Source of the DNA: Streptomyces griseocarneus
GTDB lineage: Bacteria > Actinomycetota > Actinomycetes > Streptomycetales > Streptomycetaceae
DNA: 64,000 nucleotides
NCBI GenBank assembly: GCA_003674045.1
Contig: PENC01000004.1
Coordinates: forward strand, 372,001 to 436,000
Direction: 5' to 3'
The notes under the pieces are model-generated. The model had not been told where the DNA came from, did no database searches, and saw only the letters and a program-made list of their open reading frames with translations. The translations under genes were made by a program, and so were the position numbers. This document shows, piece after piece, positions 25,570-35,785 of this stretch. The stretch's first letter is position 1; each line of letters starts with the position of its first letter.

Positions 25570-26546
25570 GCAGCCCTCCCCGCGGCCGTGGCCGCACTCT
25601 CCCGCGAGCTCCCGCCCGCCTCGCCCGCTATCGCCAGGAACGCCTCCTCCAGGGAAGCCGTCCGCGCGTCGAGCCCCTCCAGCTCGACGTCCTTCTCCCG
25701 CGCCCAGAGCAGCAGCCCGGTCAGCGTCCGCTGGAGCTCGTGCGTCTGGAGCTCGATCCGGCCGTCGTTCTCCTCGTGCCGCGAGACCCCCAGCTCCGCG
25801 AGCGGCGGCAGGTCGCCCACGAACCAGCCCACCGGCATCGCGAAGCGGATGCGCGACGGGTAGGAGCCGATGACCTCGCCGGGAGCGCCGGCCGTCACGA
25901 TCTCGCCCGCGCGCATGATCGCGACCCGGTCGGCGAGGGCCTCGGCCTCCTCCAGGTAGTGCGTGGTGAGCAGCACCGTGGTGCCCTCCGCGCGCAGCGC
26001 GCGCACCAGCTCCCAGGTCGTGTGCCGCGCCTCGGGGTCCAGGCCCGTGGTCGGCTCGTCGAGGAACAGCACCTCGGGCCTGCCCAGCAGGGCGAGCGCG
26101 AGATCGAGGCGGCGCTTCTCACCGCCGGAGAGCTGCTTGACCCGTACGTCGCGGCGGTCCGCGAGCCGCACCATGCCGAGCGCCTCGTCGGCCGGCCGCG
26201 CCCCCGTGGTGATGCCCGCCCACATCCTGACCGTCTCCGCGACGGTCAGGTCCGCGGGGAAGCCGCCCTCCTGGAGCATCACCCCCGTCCGCGGCCGGAC
26301 CGCGGCCCGTTCCACGTACGGATCGTGGCCCAGCACCCGCACCCGCCCCCCGGTCGGCCGGGCCAGGCCCTCCAGCAGCTCGACCGTGGAGGTCTTGCCC
26401 GCGCCGTTCGTGCCCAGCAGGGCGAACAGCTCGCCCCGCCCCACGGTGAACGAGACCCCCCGCACCGCCTCGAAGCCCTTGTCCCCCTCGGGGCCGTAGC
26501 GACGGCGCAGCCCCGAGACCTCGATCACACTGTCCCCGATGTCCAT
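25566..26546 (-). CDS. ABC transporter ATP-binding protein (drug-exporter type)
   Basis: 326 residues: Walker A LLGTNGAGKTSTVELL, signature QLSGGEKRRLDLALAL, Walker B VLFLDEPTTGLDP, H-loop LLTTHYLEEAE, and a C-terminal extension of about 100 residues typical of DrrA-like ATPases. It energises the permease encoded next (4-bp overlap). It is the first gene after a 136-bp gap from tRNA-Gly copy 2. Confidence 0.93.
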   Translation of the reverse strand: MDIGDSVIEVSGLRRRYGPEGDKGFEAVRGVSFTVGRGELFALLGTNGAGKTSTVELLEGLARPTGGRVRVLGHDPYVERAAVRPRTGVMLQEGGFPADLTVAETVRMWAGITTGARPADEALGMVRLADRRDVRVKQLSGGEKRRLDLALALLGRPEVLFLDEPTTGLDPEARHTTWELVRALRAEGTTVLLTTHYLEEAEALADRVAIMRAGEIVTAGAPGEVIGSYPSRIRFAMPVGWFVGDLPPLAELGVSRHEENDGRIELQTHELQRTLTGLLLWAREKDVELEGLDARTASLEEAFLAIAGEAGGSSRESAATAAGRAA

Positions 26547-26644
26547 GCTCCAAGCCTCCCGCCGGTTCCGGCCCGGGAGCAGTGCGAGCTGTCATGACCT
26601 CGGATGACGAATGTCATCAGGGGGCTGCGCACGAGGGAAACGCA

Positions 26645-26674
26645 GAAGGCCCCGGTCGTATGACCGGGGCCTTC
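26645..26674. terminator. Hairpin downstream of tRNA-Gly copy 2
   Basis: GAAGGCCCCGGTC / GACCGGGGCCTTC with a GTAT loop. It is nearly identical to the hairpin next to tRNA-Gly copy 1, which indicates that terminator and tRNA were duplicated as a unit. Confidence 0.75.
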
Positions 26675-26682
26675 CATCTCTG

Positions 26683-26755
<73 letters not shown>

Positions 26756-26833
26756 ATTGCTGCCGACCGGCTTTCACCGGGCGGTGCGAACACCACTCTA
26801 CCGGACTCCGAGGAGTGGTCGGTACGTGGTGAG

Positions 26834-26905
26834 AGCGGGTGACAGGAATCGCACACTGCGCCTCCCTCTTGGAAAGAGGGCGCTCTACTACTGAGCTACA
26901 CCCGC
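26834..26905 (-). tRNA. Variant tRNA-Gly (anticodon UCC), copy A, non-canonical D and T loops
   Basis: 72 nt. Acceptor GCGGGTG/CACCCGC, D arm GCTC-AGTAGTA-GAGC, anticodon arm CCCTC-TTTCCAA-GAGGG. The usual D-loop GG is AG, and the T arm reads GCAGTGTGCGATTCCTGT where GCAGGTTCGATTCCTGT would be expected, so the TTC (T-psi-C) is missing. The anticodon stem differs from copies B and C by a compensated pair (T-A for C-G), which argues against a decaying pseudogene. Confidence 0.8.
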
Positions 26906-26947
26906 ATGTCGACCGCCGGACCACTGACGTGGACGGCAGACGATCAG

Positions 26948-27019
26948 AGCGGGTGACAGGAATCGCACACTGCGCCTCCCCCTTGGAAAGGGGGCGCTCT
27001 ACTACTGAGCTACACCCGC
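26948..27019 (-). tRNA. Variant tRNA-Gly (anticodon UCC), copy B, non-canonical D and T loops
   Basis: 72 nt, same altered D loop (AGTAGTA) and T arm as copy A; anticodon arm CCCCC-TTTCCAA-GGGGG. Separated from copy A by 42 bp that do not repeat, so the conservation is confined to the tRNA itself. Confidence 0.8.
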
Positions 27020-27078
27020 ATGATCTCGTACCGCGCAGCCGTTCCGCCGGGGCGGTACGACCGTTCGGAAACGATCAG

Positions 27079-27150
27079 AGCGGGTGACAGGAATCGCACA
27101 CTGCGCCTCCCCCTTGGAAAGGGGGCGCTCTACTACTGAGCTACACCCGC
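27079..27150 (-). tRNA. Variant tRNA-Gly (anticodon UCC), copy C, non-canonical D and T loops
   Basis: 72 nt, identical to copy B over the tRNA. It is the promoter-proximal gene of the array; a -35/-10 pair lies about 50-80 bp upstream on the minus strand. Copies C, B and A are probably one transcript. Confidence 0.8.
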
Positions 27151-27202
27151 ATGACCCCGAAGTCCCGGCGGTTTCCCGTCCGTTCCCCTCGGCGTGATCA
27201 TC

Positions 27203-27233
27203 ACTCTAGCGGATCAACGGGGCTGCTTGGCAA
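27203..27233 (-). promoter_or_regulatory. Candidate promoter of the variant tRNA-Gly array
   Basis: Read on the minus strand: TTGCCA, a 19-bp spacer, TAGAGT, about 52 bp before tRNA copy C. The same TAGAGT-GGTG type -10 precedes tRNA-Gly copy 2. Confidence 0.4.
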
Positions 27234-27306
27234 CTCGGCGGGACACCGGGCGGCCGCCGGGGGTTCATCGCCCGGCACCCGGTGGCCCGCCGGTCGGACC
27301 AGGTGC

Positions 27307-27624
27307 TCAGCCGGCCTCGTTGAACGCCTCGTAGACGCGCTTGGGGATGCGGCCGCGCGGCGGGACGTCCATCCCGTGGGAGCGGGCCCACGCGCGCACC
27401 GCCGAGGGGTCCGGCGCGACCGAGGTGCGGCGGTAGACCTTCCCCGAGCGGGACTGCTTGCGGCCGGCGTCCACATAGCGGGCGAGGGCGGCGCGCAGTT
27501 TCTTTGCATTGGCGGTGTTGAGGTCGATCTCGTACGACTTGCCGTCGAGGCCGAAGGAGACCGTCTCCGCGGCTTCCCCGCCGTCGATGTCATCGGAGAG
27601 CGTGACCACTACGCGCTGTGCCAC
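27307..27624 (-). CDS. lsrL: Lsr2-family nucleoid-associated protein (LsrL)
   Basis: 105 residues, the normal Lsr2 length. N-terminal dimerisation strand and helix (QRVVVTLSDDIDGGEAAETV, FGLDGKSYEIDL, NAKKLRAALARYVDAGRK) and a C-terminal DNA-binding domain (AVRAWARSHGMDVPPRGRIP) with the RGR AT-hook-like motif that inserts into the minor groove of AT-rich DNA. Lsr2 silences foreign and specialised-metabolite genes; Streptomyces have two paralogues, and the one beside purS is LsrL. Its own upstream region (27640-27720) is unusually AT-rich, so autoregulation is plausible. Confidence 0.92.
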   Translation of the reverse strand: MAQRVVVTLSDDIDGGEAAETVSFGLDGKSYEIDLNTANAKKLRAALARYVDAGRKQSRSGKVYRRTSVAPDPSAVRAWARSHGMDVPPRGRIPKRVYEAFNEAG

Positions 27625-27783
27625 GAATATGGGTCCTTTCCGCGGGCGACACCACGGGTGAGCTGCGGTGCCGCGGGGTTCCAGTTGTTCCGGATCAATG
27701 ATTATTCATTTGTACAACGAAGGCCATTGAAAAGGGAAGGCGGTTAATTCCTCCGGCGTGGCCGTCGGCAATCAGGACCGTAC

Positions 27784-27807
27784 ATTTTCCCCGGGATTTT
27801 CCCCGGG
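27784..27807. repeat. Two exact tandem 12-bp repeats in the AT-rich lsrL-purS intergenic region
   Basis: ATTTTCCCCGGG twice in a row. The divergent 303-bp gap 27625-27927 is the most AT-rich stretch nearby (for example CAATGATTATTCATTTGTAC). It must hold promoters for both lsrL and purSQL; the repeat lies about 120 bp before purS and could bind a regulator. Confidence 0.55.
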
Positions 27808-27927
27808 TTCTTCCTGTGTCGATGCGTAAACGTAACAGGGCCCGTCTCATATCTATGCGCGTAGATTTTTTGGCGCTGTACTCTGGCCACACCGCTTCAG
27901 CTCACGCACCACACACCGGGAGTGCCA

Positions 27928-28173
27928 GTGGCACGCGTCGTAGTCGACGTCATGCTCAAGCCGGAGATCCTCGACCCGCAGGGGCAGGCGGTGCAGCGCG
28001 CGCTGCCTCGCCTGGGATTCGAGGGGATCGCCGACGTCCGTCAGGGCAAGCGCTTTGAACTCGAGGTGGAGGGACCGGTCGACGAGGCCGCCCTCGCCCG
28101 CATCCATGAGATGGCGGAAACGTTTCTCGCCAACACCGTCATCGAGGACTTCACCGTGCGGGTCGACTCGTGA
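27928..28173 (+). CDS. purS: Phosphoribosylformylglycinamidine synthase subunit PurS
   Basis: 81 residues: ARVVVDVMLKPEILDPQGQA, then DVRQGKRFELEVEG. PurS is the small structural subunit that joins PurQ and PurL in the FGAM synthase complex (step 4 of purine synthesis). GTG 27928 is preferred to GTG 27922 because it gives the usual MARVVVDV start, with GGGAG upstream. Its stop overlaps purQ's GTG start. Confidence 0.95.
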   Translation: MARVVVDVMLKPEILDPQGQAVQRALPRLGFEGIADVRQGKRFELEVEGPVDEAALARIHEMAETFLANTVIEDFTVRVDS

Positions 28174-28846
28174 CCGCGCGCGTCGGAGTCGTCACCTTCC
28201 CCGGCACGCTCGACGACCGCGACACTCAACGCGCCGTCCGTATCGCCGGATTGGAAGCGGTGCCGCTCTGGCACCGGGACAAGGACCTCAAGCAGGTCGA
28301 CGCCGTGGTCCTGCCCGGCGGCTTCTCCTACGGCGACTACCTGCGGGCGGGCGCCATCTCCCGCTTCTCGCCGGTGATGGAATCCGTCATCGACCGGGCG
28401 AAGTCCGGGATGCCCGTCCTCGGGATCTGCAACGGCTTCCAGGTGCTCACCGAGTCGCACCTGCTGCCCGGCGCGATGCTCCGCAACAACCATCTGCACT
28501 TCATCTGCCGCGACCAGAAGCTGCGGGTGGAGAACGCGGACACCGCCTGGACGTCCGACTACGAGGCGGGCCAGGAGATCTCCGTCCCGCTGAAGAACAT
28601 CGACGGCCGCTACGTGGCCGACGAGCGCACCCTCGACGAGCTCGAGGCCGAGGGCCGCGTCGCCTTCCGCTACCTGGACGGCAACCCCAACGGCTCGCTG
28701 CGGGACATCGCCGGCATCACCAACGCCGAGGGCAACGTCGTCGGCCTGATGCCGCACCCCGAGCACGCGGTCGAGCCGCTCATCGGCACCGGCCGCACGG
28801 ACGGCCTCGGATTCTTCACGTCGATCCTCAAGAAGCTGGTCAACGC

Positions 28847-28850
<4 letters not shown>
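28170..28850 (+). CDS. purQ: Phosphoribosylformylglycinamidine synthase subunit PurQ (glutaminase)
   Basis: 226 residues, class I glutamine amidotransferase: RVGVVTFPGTLDDRDTQRA at the start, the nucleophile Cys in VLGICNGFQVLTE, and the catalytic His/Glu in MPHPEHAVEP. It releases ammonia from glutamine for PurL. It overlaps purS by 4 bp and purL by 4 bp, so the three subunits are translationally coupled. Confidence 0.96.
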
Positions 28851-31096
<2,246 letters not shown>

Positions 31097-31103
31097 CGCC
31101 GTC

Positions 31104-31431
31104 CGGCGCCCACCGGGCTGCGGCCTGCGCTTTCGCGTGCGCCTGCGGCCCGGCGGGGGCTGGTCGCGCAGTTCCCCGCGCCCCTGACGGGGCGCGCCCC
31201 CAGCCCTACGGATAGCCGACATCCGGTGGAGGGGGCGGGGCCGGAGGGCGGGTTCTGAAACGACGGTGCACTGTCACGGCTTCCTGCCCGGATCGGCCGC
31301 ACGCACCGCGTTTCAGGTTCCGGCCGGAGGTCCCGCCCCCGGCCCACAGACAACCCAGGGGCGCGGGGAACTGCGCGACAAGCCCCCCACCGAACCCGCA
31401 GACGAAAACCGCAAAGCCAGCGCAGCGCTAC
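31104..31431. repeat. Dispersed intergenic element, copy R5 (full length)
   Basis: Occupies nearly all of the 350-bp gap between purL and the next gene. End motif GGCGCCCACCGGG, arm CGCAGTTCCCCGCGCCCCTG at 31167, inner arms GGTTCTGAAACGACGG at 31250 and CGCGTTTCAGGTTCCGGCC at 31307, right arm CAGGGGCGCGGGGAACTGCG at 31356. Same orientation as R4. Confidence 0.85.
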
Positions 31432-31446
31432 GGCTAAGGTCGCCGC

Positions 31447-32259
31447 ATGGCAACCCCCCGTCAGCGCCCCCGTAAATACGACCTCGCCAAGACAACAGCC
31501 GCCATCACAGCGCAGCTGACAAACATCCGCACCGTCGTCGCCACGCTCGACGAAGGGCAGTTCGGGCTGCCCACACCCCTCCCCGCCTGGACCGTGCGGG
31601 AGTTGGTCGCGCACATCGCGCTCGCCGGTGCCCGCGTCGTCAACCGCAATCTCGAACAACCCCCGCCTCCCGCGCAGCAGATCACTGCCGCCCAGTGGCC
31701 CGCCGCGGCTGCCGCCACCGCCGGGCATGCCGCCGAGAGGGCGCGCGAGGCCGCCGCCGAGTGGGAGCCGCTCGCGCTGATCGACGATGTCGCGAGCCGG
31801 TTCGCCGTACTGACGGCCGGTACGGCCGACACGGCCGCTCCCGCCCCCGACCGACTGCTCGCGGTGCGAGCAGGGGCGATGCGGCTGGACGACTTCCTGG
31901 CCACGCGCTGCGTCGAACTCGCCGTCCACACCGACGATCTCGCGGCCGCGCTCGGCACGGAGATCCCGTGCGACCGGCACGTCCTGGCCACGGCCTGCCG
32001 GGTGCTGGCGGACGCGCTCGCCGCGCAGGCGCCCGGCGGCTCGGTGGAGGTGCGTATTCCGCCGTTTGCAGTCGTGCAGTGCGTCGAAGGGCCCAAGCAC
32101 ACCCGCGGCACGCCGCCCAACGTCGTGGAGACCGACGCGCGGACGTGGCTGCGCCTCGCGACGGGCCGTACGGACTGGGCGACGGCCCTGGACGCGGCGG
32201 CGGTCGCGGCCAGTGGTGAACGGGCCGATCTCTCCGGCCACTTGCCCCTGCTCAGATGA
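31447..32259 (+). CDS. Maleylpyruvate isomerase-family, mycothiol-dependent-type protein with sterol-carrier-like C-terminus
   Basis: 270 residues. The N-terminal DinB-like four-helix bundle (LPAWTVRELVAHIALAGARV, MRLDDFLATRCVELAVHTDD) keeps the three His positions expected of the metal site in mycothiol-dependent isomerases and transferases. The C-terminal 90 residues resemble the sterol-carrier-like domain often fused in actinobacteria. Likely a cytosolic thiol transferase of unknown substrate. It lies between purL and purF, but no purine role is implied. Confidence 0.75.
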   Translation: MATPRQRPRKYDLAKTTAAITAQLTNIRTVVATLDEGQFGLPTPLPAWTVRELVAHIALAGARVVNRNLEQPPPPAQQITAAQWPAAAAATAGHAAERAREAAAEWEPLALIDDVASRFAVLTAGTADTAAPAPDRLLAVRAGAMRLDDFLATRCVELAVHTDDLAAALGTEIPCDRHVLATACRVLADALAAQAPGGSVEVRIPPFAVVQCVEGPKHTRGTPPNVVETDARTWLRLATGRTDWATALDAAAVAASGERADLSGHLPLLR

Positions 32260-32379
32260 GCACATGAATACGGAGGGTTCCCCCACCGTGCGCGCCGGTC
32301 ACGTGGCTGTGCGTGGTGTGAGCTATCCCTGGTCATCCCCGGTTCGGATGAACCACGCGACTGCCATAGACTCGGTCAT

Positions 32380-33897
32380 GTGCCTCGTGGTGATGGACGA
32401 CTCAACCACGACCTGCTCCCCGGCGAGAAGGGCCCCCAGGACGCTTGTGGCGTCTTCGGTGTCTGGGCTCCGGGCGAAGAGGTCGCCAAGCTCACCTATT
32501 TCGGGTTGTATGCCCTGCAGCACCGCGGACAGGAGTCCGCGGGCATCGCAGTGAGCAACGGCTCCCAAATTCTCGTCTTCAAGGACATGGGACTGGTTTC
32601 CCAGGTCTTCGACGAGACTTCCCTCAGCTCTCTCCAGGGCCATATCGCGGTCGGCCACGCCCGCTACTCCACCACCGGTGCCTCGGTGTGGGAGAACGCG
32701 CAGCCGACCTTCCGGGCGACGGCCAACGGCTCGATCGCACTCGGTCACAATGGCAATCTGGTGAACACCGCGGAACTCGCGGAAATGGTCGCCGCCCTCC
32801 CCCGGGAGAACGGCCGGGCCACCCAGGTCGCGGCGACCAACGACACCGATCTGGTCACCGCCCTGCTCGCGGGCCAGACCGATGCCGACGGCAAGCCGCT
32901 GACGATCGAGGAAGCGGCCACCAAGGTCCTCCCGGACGTCAAGGGCGCCTTCTCGCTCGTCTTCATGGACGAACACACCCTCTACGCCGCCCGTGACCCG
33001 CAGGGCATCCGCCCGCTCGTCCTCGGCCGCCTGGAGCGCGGCTGGGTGGTGGCCTCCGAGAGCGCCGCCCTGGACATCTGCGGTGCCACGTTCGTCCGCG
33101 AGGTCGAGCCGGGCGAGCTCATCGCCATCGACGAGCAGGGCGTCCGCACGTCCCGCTTCGCCGAGGCCCGGCCCAAGGGCTGCGTCTTCGAGTACGTCTA
33201 CCTCGCGCGCCCCGACACCGACATCGCGGGCCGCAACGTCTACCTCTCCCGGGTCGAGATGGGCCGCAGGCTCGCCGCCGAGGCCCCGGTCGAGGCCGAC
33301 CTGGTGATACCGACCCCGGAGTCCGGCACCCCCGCCGCCGTCGGCTACGCCGAGGCCAGCGGCATCCCGTACGGCGCGGGCCTGGTGAAGAACTCGTACG
33401 TGGGCCGGACCTTCATCCAGCCCAGCCAGACCATCCGCCAGCTCGGCATCCGGCTCAAGCTGAACCCCCTCAAGGAAGTCATCCGCGGCAAGCGGCTCGT
33501 GGTCGTCGACGACTCGATCGTCCGCGGCAACACCCAGCGGGCCCTGGTGCGGATGCTGCGCGAGGCGGGCGCGGCCGAGGTGCACGTGCGCATCTCCTCG
33601 CCGCCCGTGAAGTGGCCCTGCTTCTTCGGCATCGACTTCGCCACCCGCGCCGAGCTGATCGCCAACGGGATGACCGTCGAGGAGATCGGCAAGTCGCTGG
33701 GCGCCGACTCGCTCGCCTACATCTCGCTGGACGGCATGATCGAGGCGACCACCATCGCCAAGCCGAACCTGTGCCGGGCCTGCTTCGACGGGGAGTACCC
33801 GATGGAGCTGCCCGACCCCGAGCTGCTCGGCAAGCAGCTGCTGGAGACCGAGCTGGCCGGTGGCGCGGACGCCGCCGACGCGCTCCGTCGCCCGTAA
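32380..33897 (+). CDS. purF: Amidophosphoribosyltransferase
   Basis: 505 residues, first committed step of purine synthesis: PRPP + glutamine to phosphoribosylamine. A 22-residue propeptide ends at QDA, exposing Cys23 (CGVFGVW) as the glutaminase nucleophile; HRGQESAG and HARYSTTG follow. The PRPP loop is LVVVDDSIVRGNTQR. Two late Cys-rich segments (KWPCFFGIDF, NLCRACFDGEYP) suggest the Fe-S-containing Bacillus-type enzyme. GTG start at 32380. purM follows after 36 bp, so the pair is co-transcribed. Confidence 0.96.
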   Translation: MPRGDGRLNHDLLPGEKGPQDACGVFGVWAPGEEVAKLTYFGLYALQHRGQESAGIAVSNGSQILVFKDMGLVSQVFDETSLSSLQGHIAVGHARYSTTGASVWENAQPTFRATANGSIALGHNGNLVNTAELAEMVAALPRENGRATQVAATNDTDLVTALLAGQTDADGKPLTIEEAATKVLPDVKGAFSLVFMDEHTLYAARDPQGIRPLVLGRLERGWVVASESAALDICGATFVREVEPGELIAIDEQGVRTSRFAEARPKGCVFEYVYLARPDTDIAGRNVYLSRVEMGRRLAAEAPVEADLVIPTPESGTPAAVGYAEASGIPYGAGLVKNSYVGRTFIQPSQTIRQLGIRLKLNPLKEVIRGKRLVVVDDSIVRGNTQRALVRMLREAGAAEVHVRISSPPVKWPCFFGIDFATRAELIANGMTVEEIGKSLGADSLAYISLDGMIEATTIAKPNLCRACFDGEYPMELPDPELLGKQLLETELAGGADAADALRRP

Positions 33898-33933
33898 CGC
33901 TCCGTAGTTCCGTACGACACGAAAGTTCACAGC

Positions 33934-35001
33934 ATGTCTGCGACCACCGGTGCCAGCTACGCAAGCGCGGGCGTCGACATCGAAGCCGGCGATCTCGCCG
34001 TCGAGCTCATGAAGAAGTGGGTGAAGAAGGCCACCCGTCCCGAGGTCGTCGGCGGCCTCGGCGGCTTCGCCGGGCTGTTCGACGCCAGTGCCCTCAAGCG
34101 CTACGAGCGCCCGCTGCTCGCCTCCGCGACCGACGGTGTCGGCACGAAGGTCGACATCGCGCGCCGGATGGGGGTCTACGACACCATCGGCCACGACCTC
34201 GTCGGCATGGTCGTCGACGACCTGGTGGTCTGCGGCGCCGAGCCGCTGTTCATGACCGACTACATCTGCGTCGGCAAGGTGCACCCCGAGCGGGTCGCCG
34301 CCATCGTCAAGGGCATCGCCGAGGGCTGTGTCCTCGCGGGCTGCGCCCTGGTCGGCGGCGAGACCGCCGAGCACCCCGGGCTCCTCGGGGCGGACGAGTT
34401 CGACGTGGCCGGGGCCGGCACGGGCGTGGTCGAGGCCGACCGGCTGCTGGGCGCGGATCGCATCCGTAAGGGTGACGCGGTCATCGCGATGGCCTCCTCC
34501 GGACTTCACTCGAACGGGTACTCACTGGTCCGCCATGTGCTGTTCGACCGTGCGGGCTGGGCGCTGGAGCGGGAGGTGCCCGAGTTCGGCCGCACCCTCG
34601 GCGAGGAGCTGCTGGAGCCCACCAGGATCTACTCGCTCGACTGCCTGGCCCTCACCCGTACGGCCCAGGTGCACGCCTTCTCGCACATCACCGGCGGCGG
34701 GCTCGCCAACAACCTCGCCCGGGTGATCCCGGACGGGCTGCACGCCACCGTCGATCGCTCCACCTGGGCGCCGGGCGCGGTCTTCGAGCTGGTCGGCGAG
34801 CTGGGGCAGGTGGCGCGCCCCGAGCTGGAGAAGACCCTCAACATGGGCGTCGGCATGATGGCCGTCGTGCCGCAGGAGTCCGTGGAGGTGGCCCTCGCCA
34901 CCTGTGCCGACCGTGGTGTCGACGCCTGGGTGGCGGGAGAGATCACCGAACGCGGTGACCACGCCGAGGCCGTGGCCCTGACCGGTGACTACGCGAGCTG
35001 A
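33934..35001 (+). CDS. purM: Phosphoribosylformylglycinamidine cyclo-ligase (AIR synthetase)
   Basis: 355 residues: FGAM + ATP to AIR, step 5 of the pathway. Motifs include YASAGVDIEAGD at the N-terminus, SATDGVGTKVDIARRMG, VVCGAEPLFMTDYICVGK, GGETAEHPGLLG and FSHITGGGLANNLARV. Second gene of the purF-purM operon, followed by a strong bidirectional hairpin at 35118. Confidence 0.96.
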   Translation: MSATTGASYASAGVDIEAGDLAVELMKKWVKKATRPEVVGGLGGFAGLFDASALKRYERPLLASATDGVGTKVDIARRMGVYDTIGHDLVGMVVDDLVVCGAEPLFMTDYICVGKVHPERVAAIVKGIAEGCVLAGCALVGGETAEHPGLLGADEFDVAGAGTGVVEADRLLGADRIRKGDAVIAMASSGLHSNGYSLVRHVLFDRAGWALEREVPEFGRTLGEELLEPTRIYSLDCLALTRTAQVHAFSHITGGGLANNLARVIPDGLHATVDRSTWAPGAVFELVGELGQVARPELEKTLNMGVGMMAVVPQESVEVALATCADRGVDAWVAGEITERGDHAEAVALTGDYAS

Positions 35002-35117
35002 CGCACGACGCGTCACGGCCGGCCCCGGAGCGTCACCGCCGCCCGGGGCCAGCCGGGCCATGCCTGTCGGCCCCCGGTCGTGGACGGCATCGGGGACAGC
35101 GCCGCGGACAGCACAGA

Positions 35118-35148
35118 AACCGGTCCGAGGGCATCCCTCGGACCGGTT
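35118..35148. terminator. Bidirectional hairpin between purM and the DUF3073 gene
   Basis: AACCGGTCCGAGGG / CCCTCGGACCGGTT, a perfect 14-bp stem with loop CAT, between two converging genes. Confidence 0.8.
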
Positions 35149-35165
35149 CAGTGGGAGTTACGGCG

Positions 35166-35429
35166 TCAAGCGCGGCGACGGTAGGCGGGGGAGGAGTGGT
35201 CGGACTCCTGCTCGTCCTCGTCCTCGACGTTGTAGCGATCCGCGTACTGAGCGTACGGATCGTCGTCCAGCTCATCAGCCTTGTCGAGCGGCTCGCTGTT
35301 CAGCGGCTGCTTCGTCGTCGGCGATGCGCCCAGCTCATCAGCCAGACGTGAGAGGTCGGTCCCGCCGCTGTTGTACTTCAGCTGGCGGGCGACCTTTGTC
35401 TGCTTGGCCTTGGCCCGGCCGCGCCCCAT
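35166..35429 (-). CDS. DUF3073 protein
   Basis: 87 residues: a basic N-terminus (MGRGRAKAKQTKVARQLKYN) and an acidic C-terminus (KADELDDDPYAQYADRYNVE). This is the actinobacterial DUF3073 family, of unknown function. The basic head could touch nucleic acid (inference). The 356-bp region upstream (35430-35785) holds its promoter and a hairpin that probably ends vdh; no other gene is supported there. Confidence 0.9.
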   Translation of the reverse strand: MGRGRAKAKQTKVARQLKYNSGGTDLSRLADELGASPTTKQPLNSEPLDKADELDDDPYAQYADRYNVEDEDEQESDHSSPAYRRRA

Positions 35430-35696
35430 GGCTCGACCCCCTCAGTGACGGGGCTCGACGGCCCCAGAGTCTTGACACGCGTTCACGTTCATGAGTCAGA
35501 GCGGACCCTCGATGAGGTGTCCGGCCTGTAGGACTTCAACGGTACCTGCTTCCGCGGCCATACGGTACGTCGCCCGCATGACGTGCCACGGAGCACAACC
35601 CGAGGGGAGCCCCGTCCCCGCTGGTCAGCTGCGATTTTAACGTGTCTTGTGCGCCGACCCGCCGAGGGGTGGTGAGGGATCTCTCGCTCGCCGTCC

Positions 35697-35728
35697 CCGC
35701 ACAGCGGGCTGTGGAGACCGCTGTGCGG
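35697..35728. terminator. Hairpin downstream of vdh
   Basis: CCGCACAGCGG / CCGCTGTGCGG, an 11-bp stem with a 10-base loop, 58 bp past the vdh stop on the minus strand. No U-run. Confidence 0.55.
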
Positions 35729-35785
35729 ATACCGAGCGTACGGGCGGACCGCCGTTCGCGGCCCCGCTTTTCCTACCGGCAGGTA

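Noticed and set aside
26834..27150. Dismissing the three variant tRNA-Gly genes as pseudogenes
   Set aside because: Stems are intact, three copies share the same loop changes, and one stem change is compensated, which decay would not produce.
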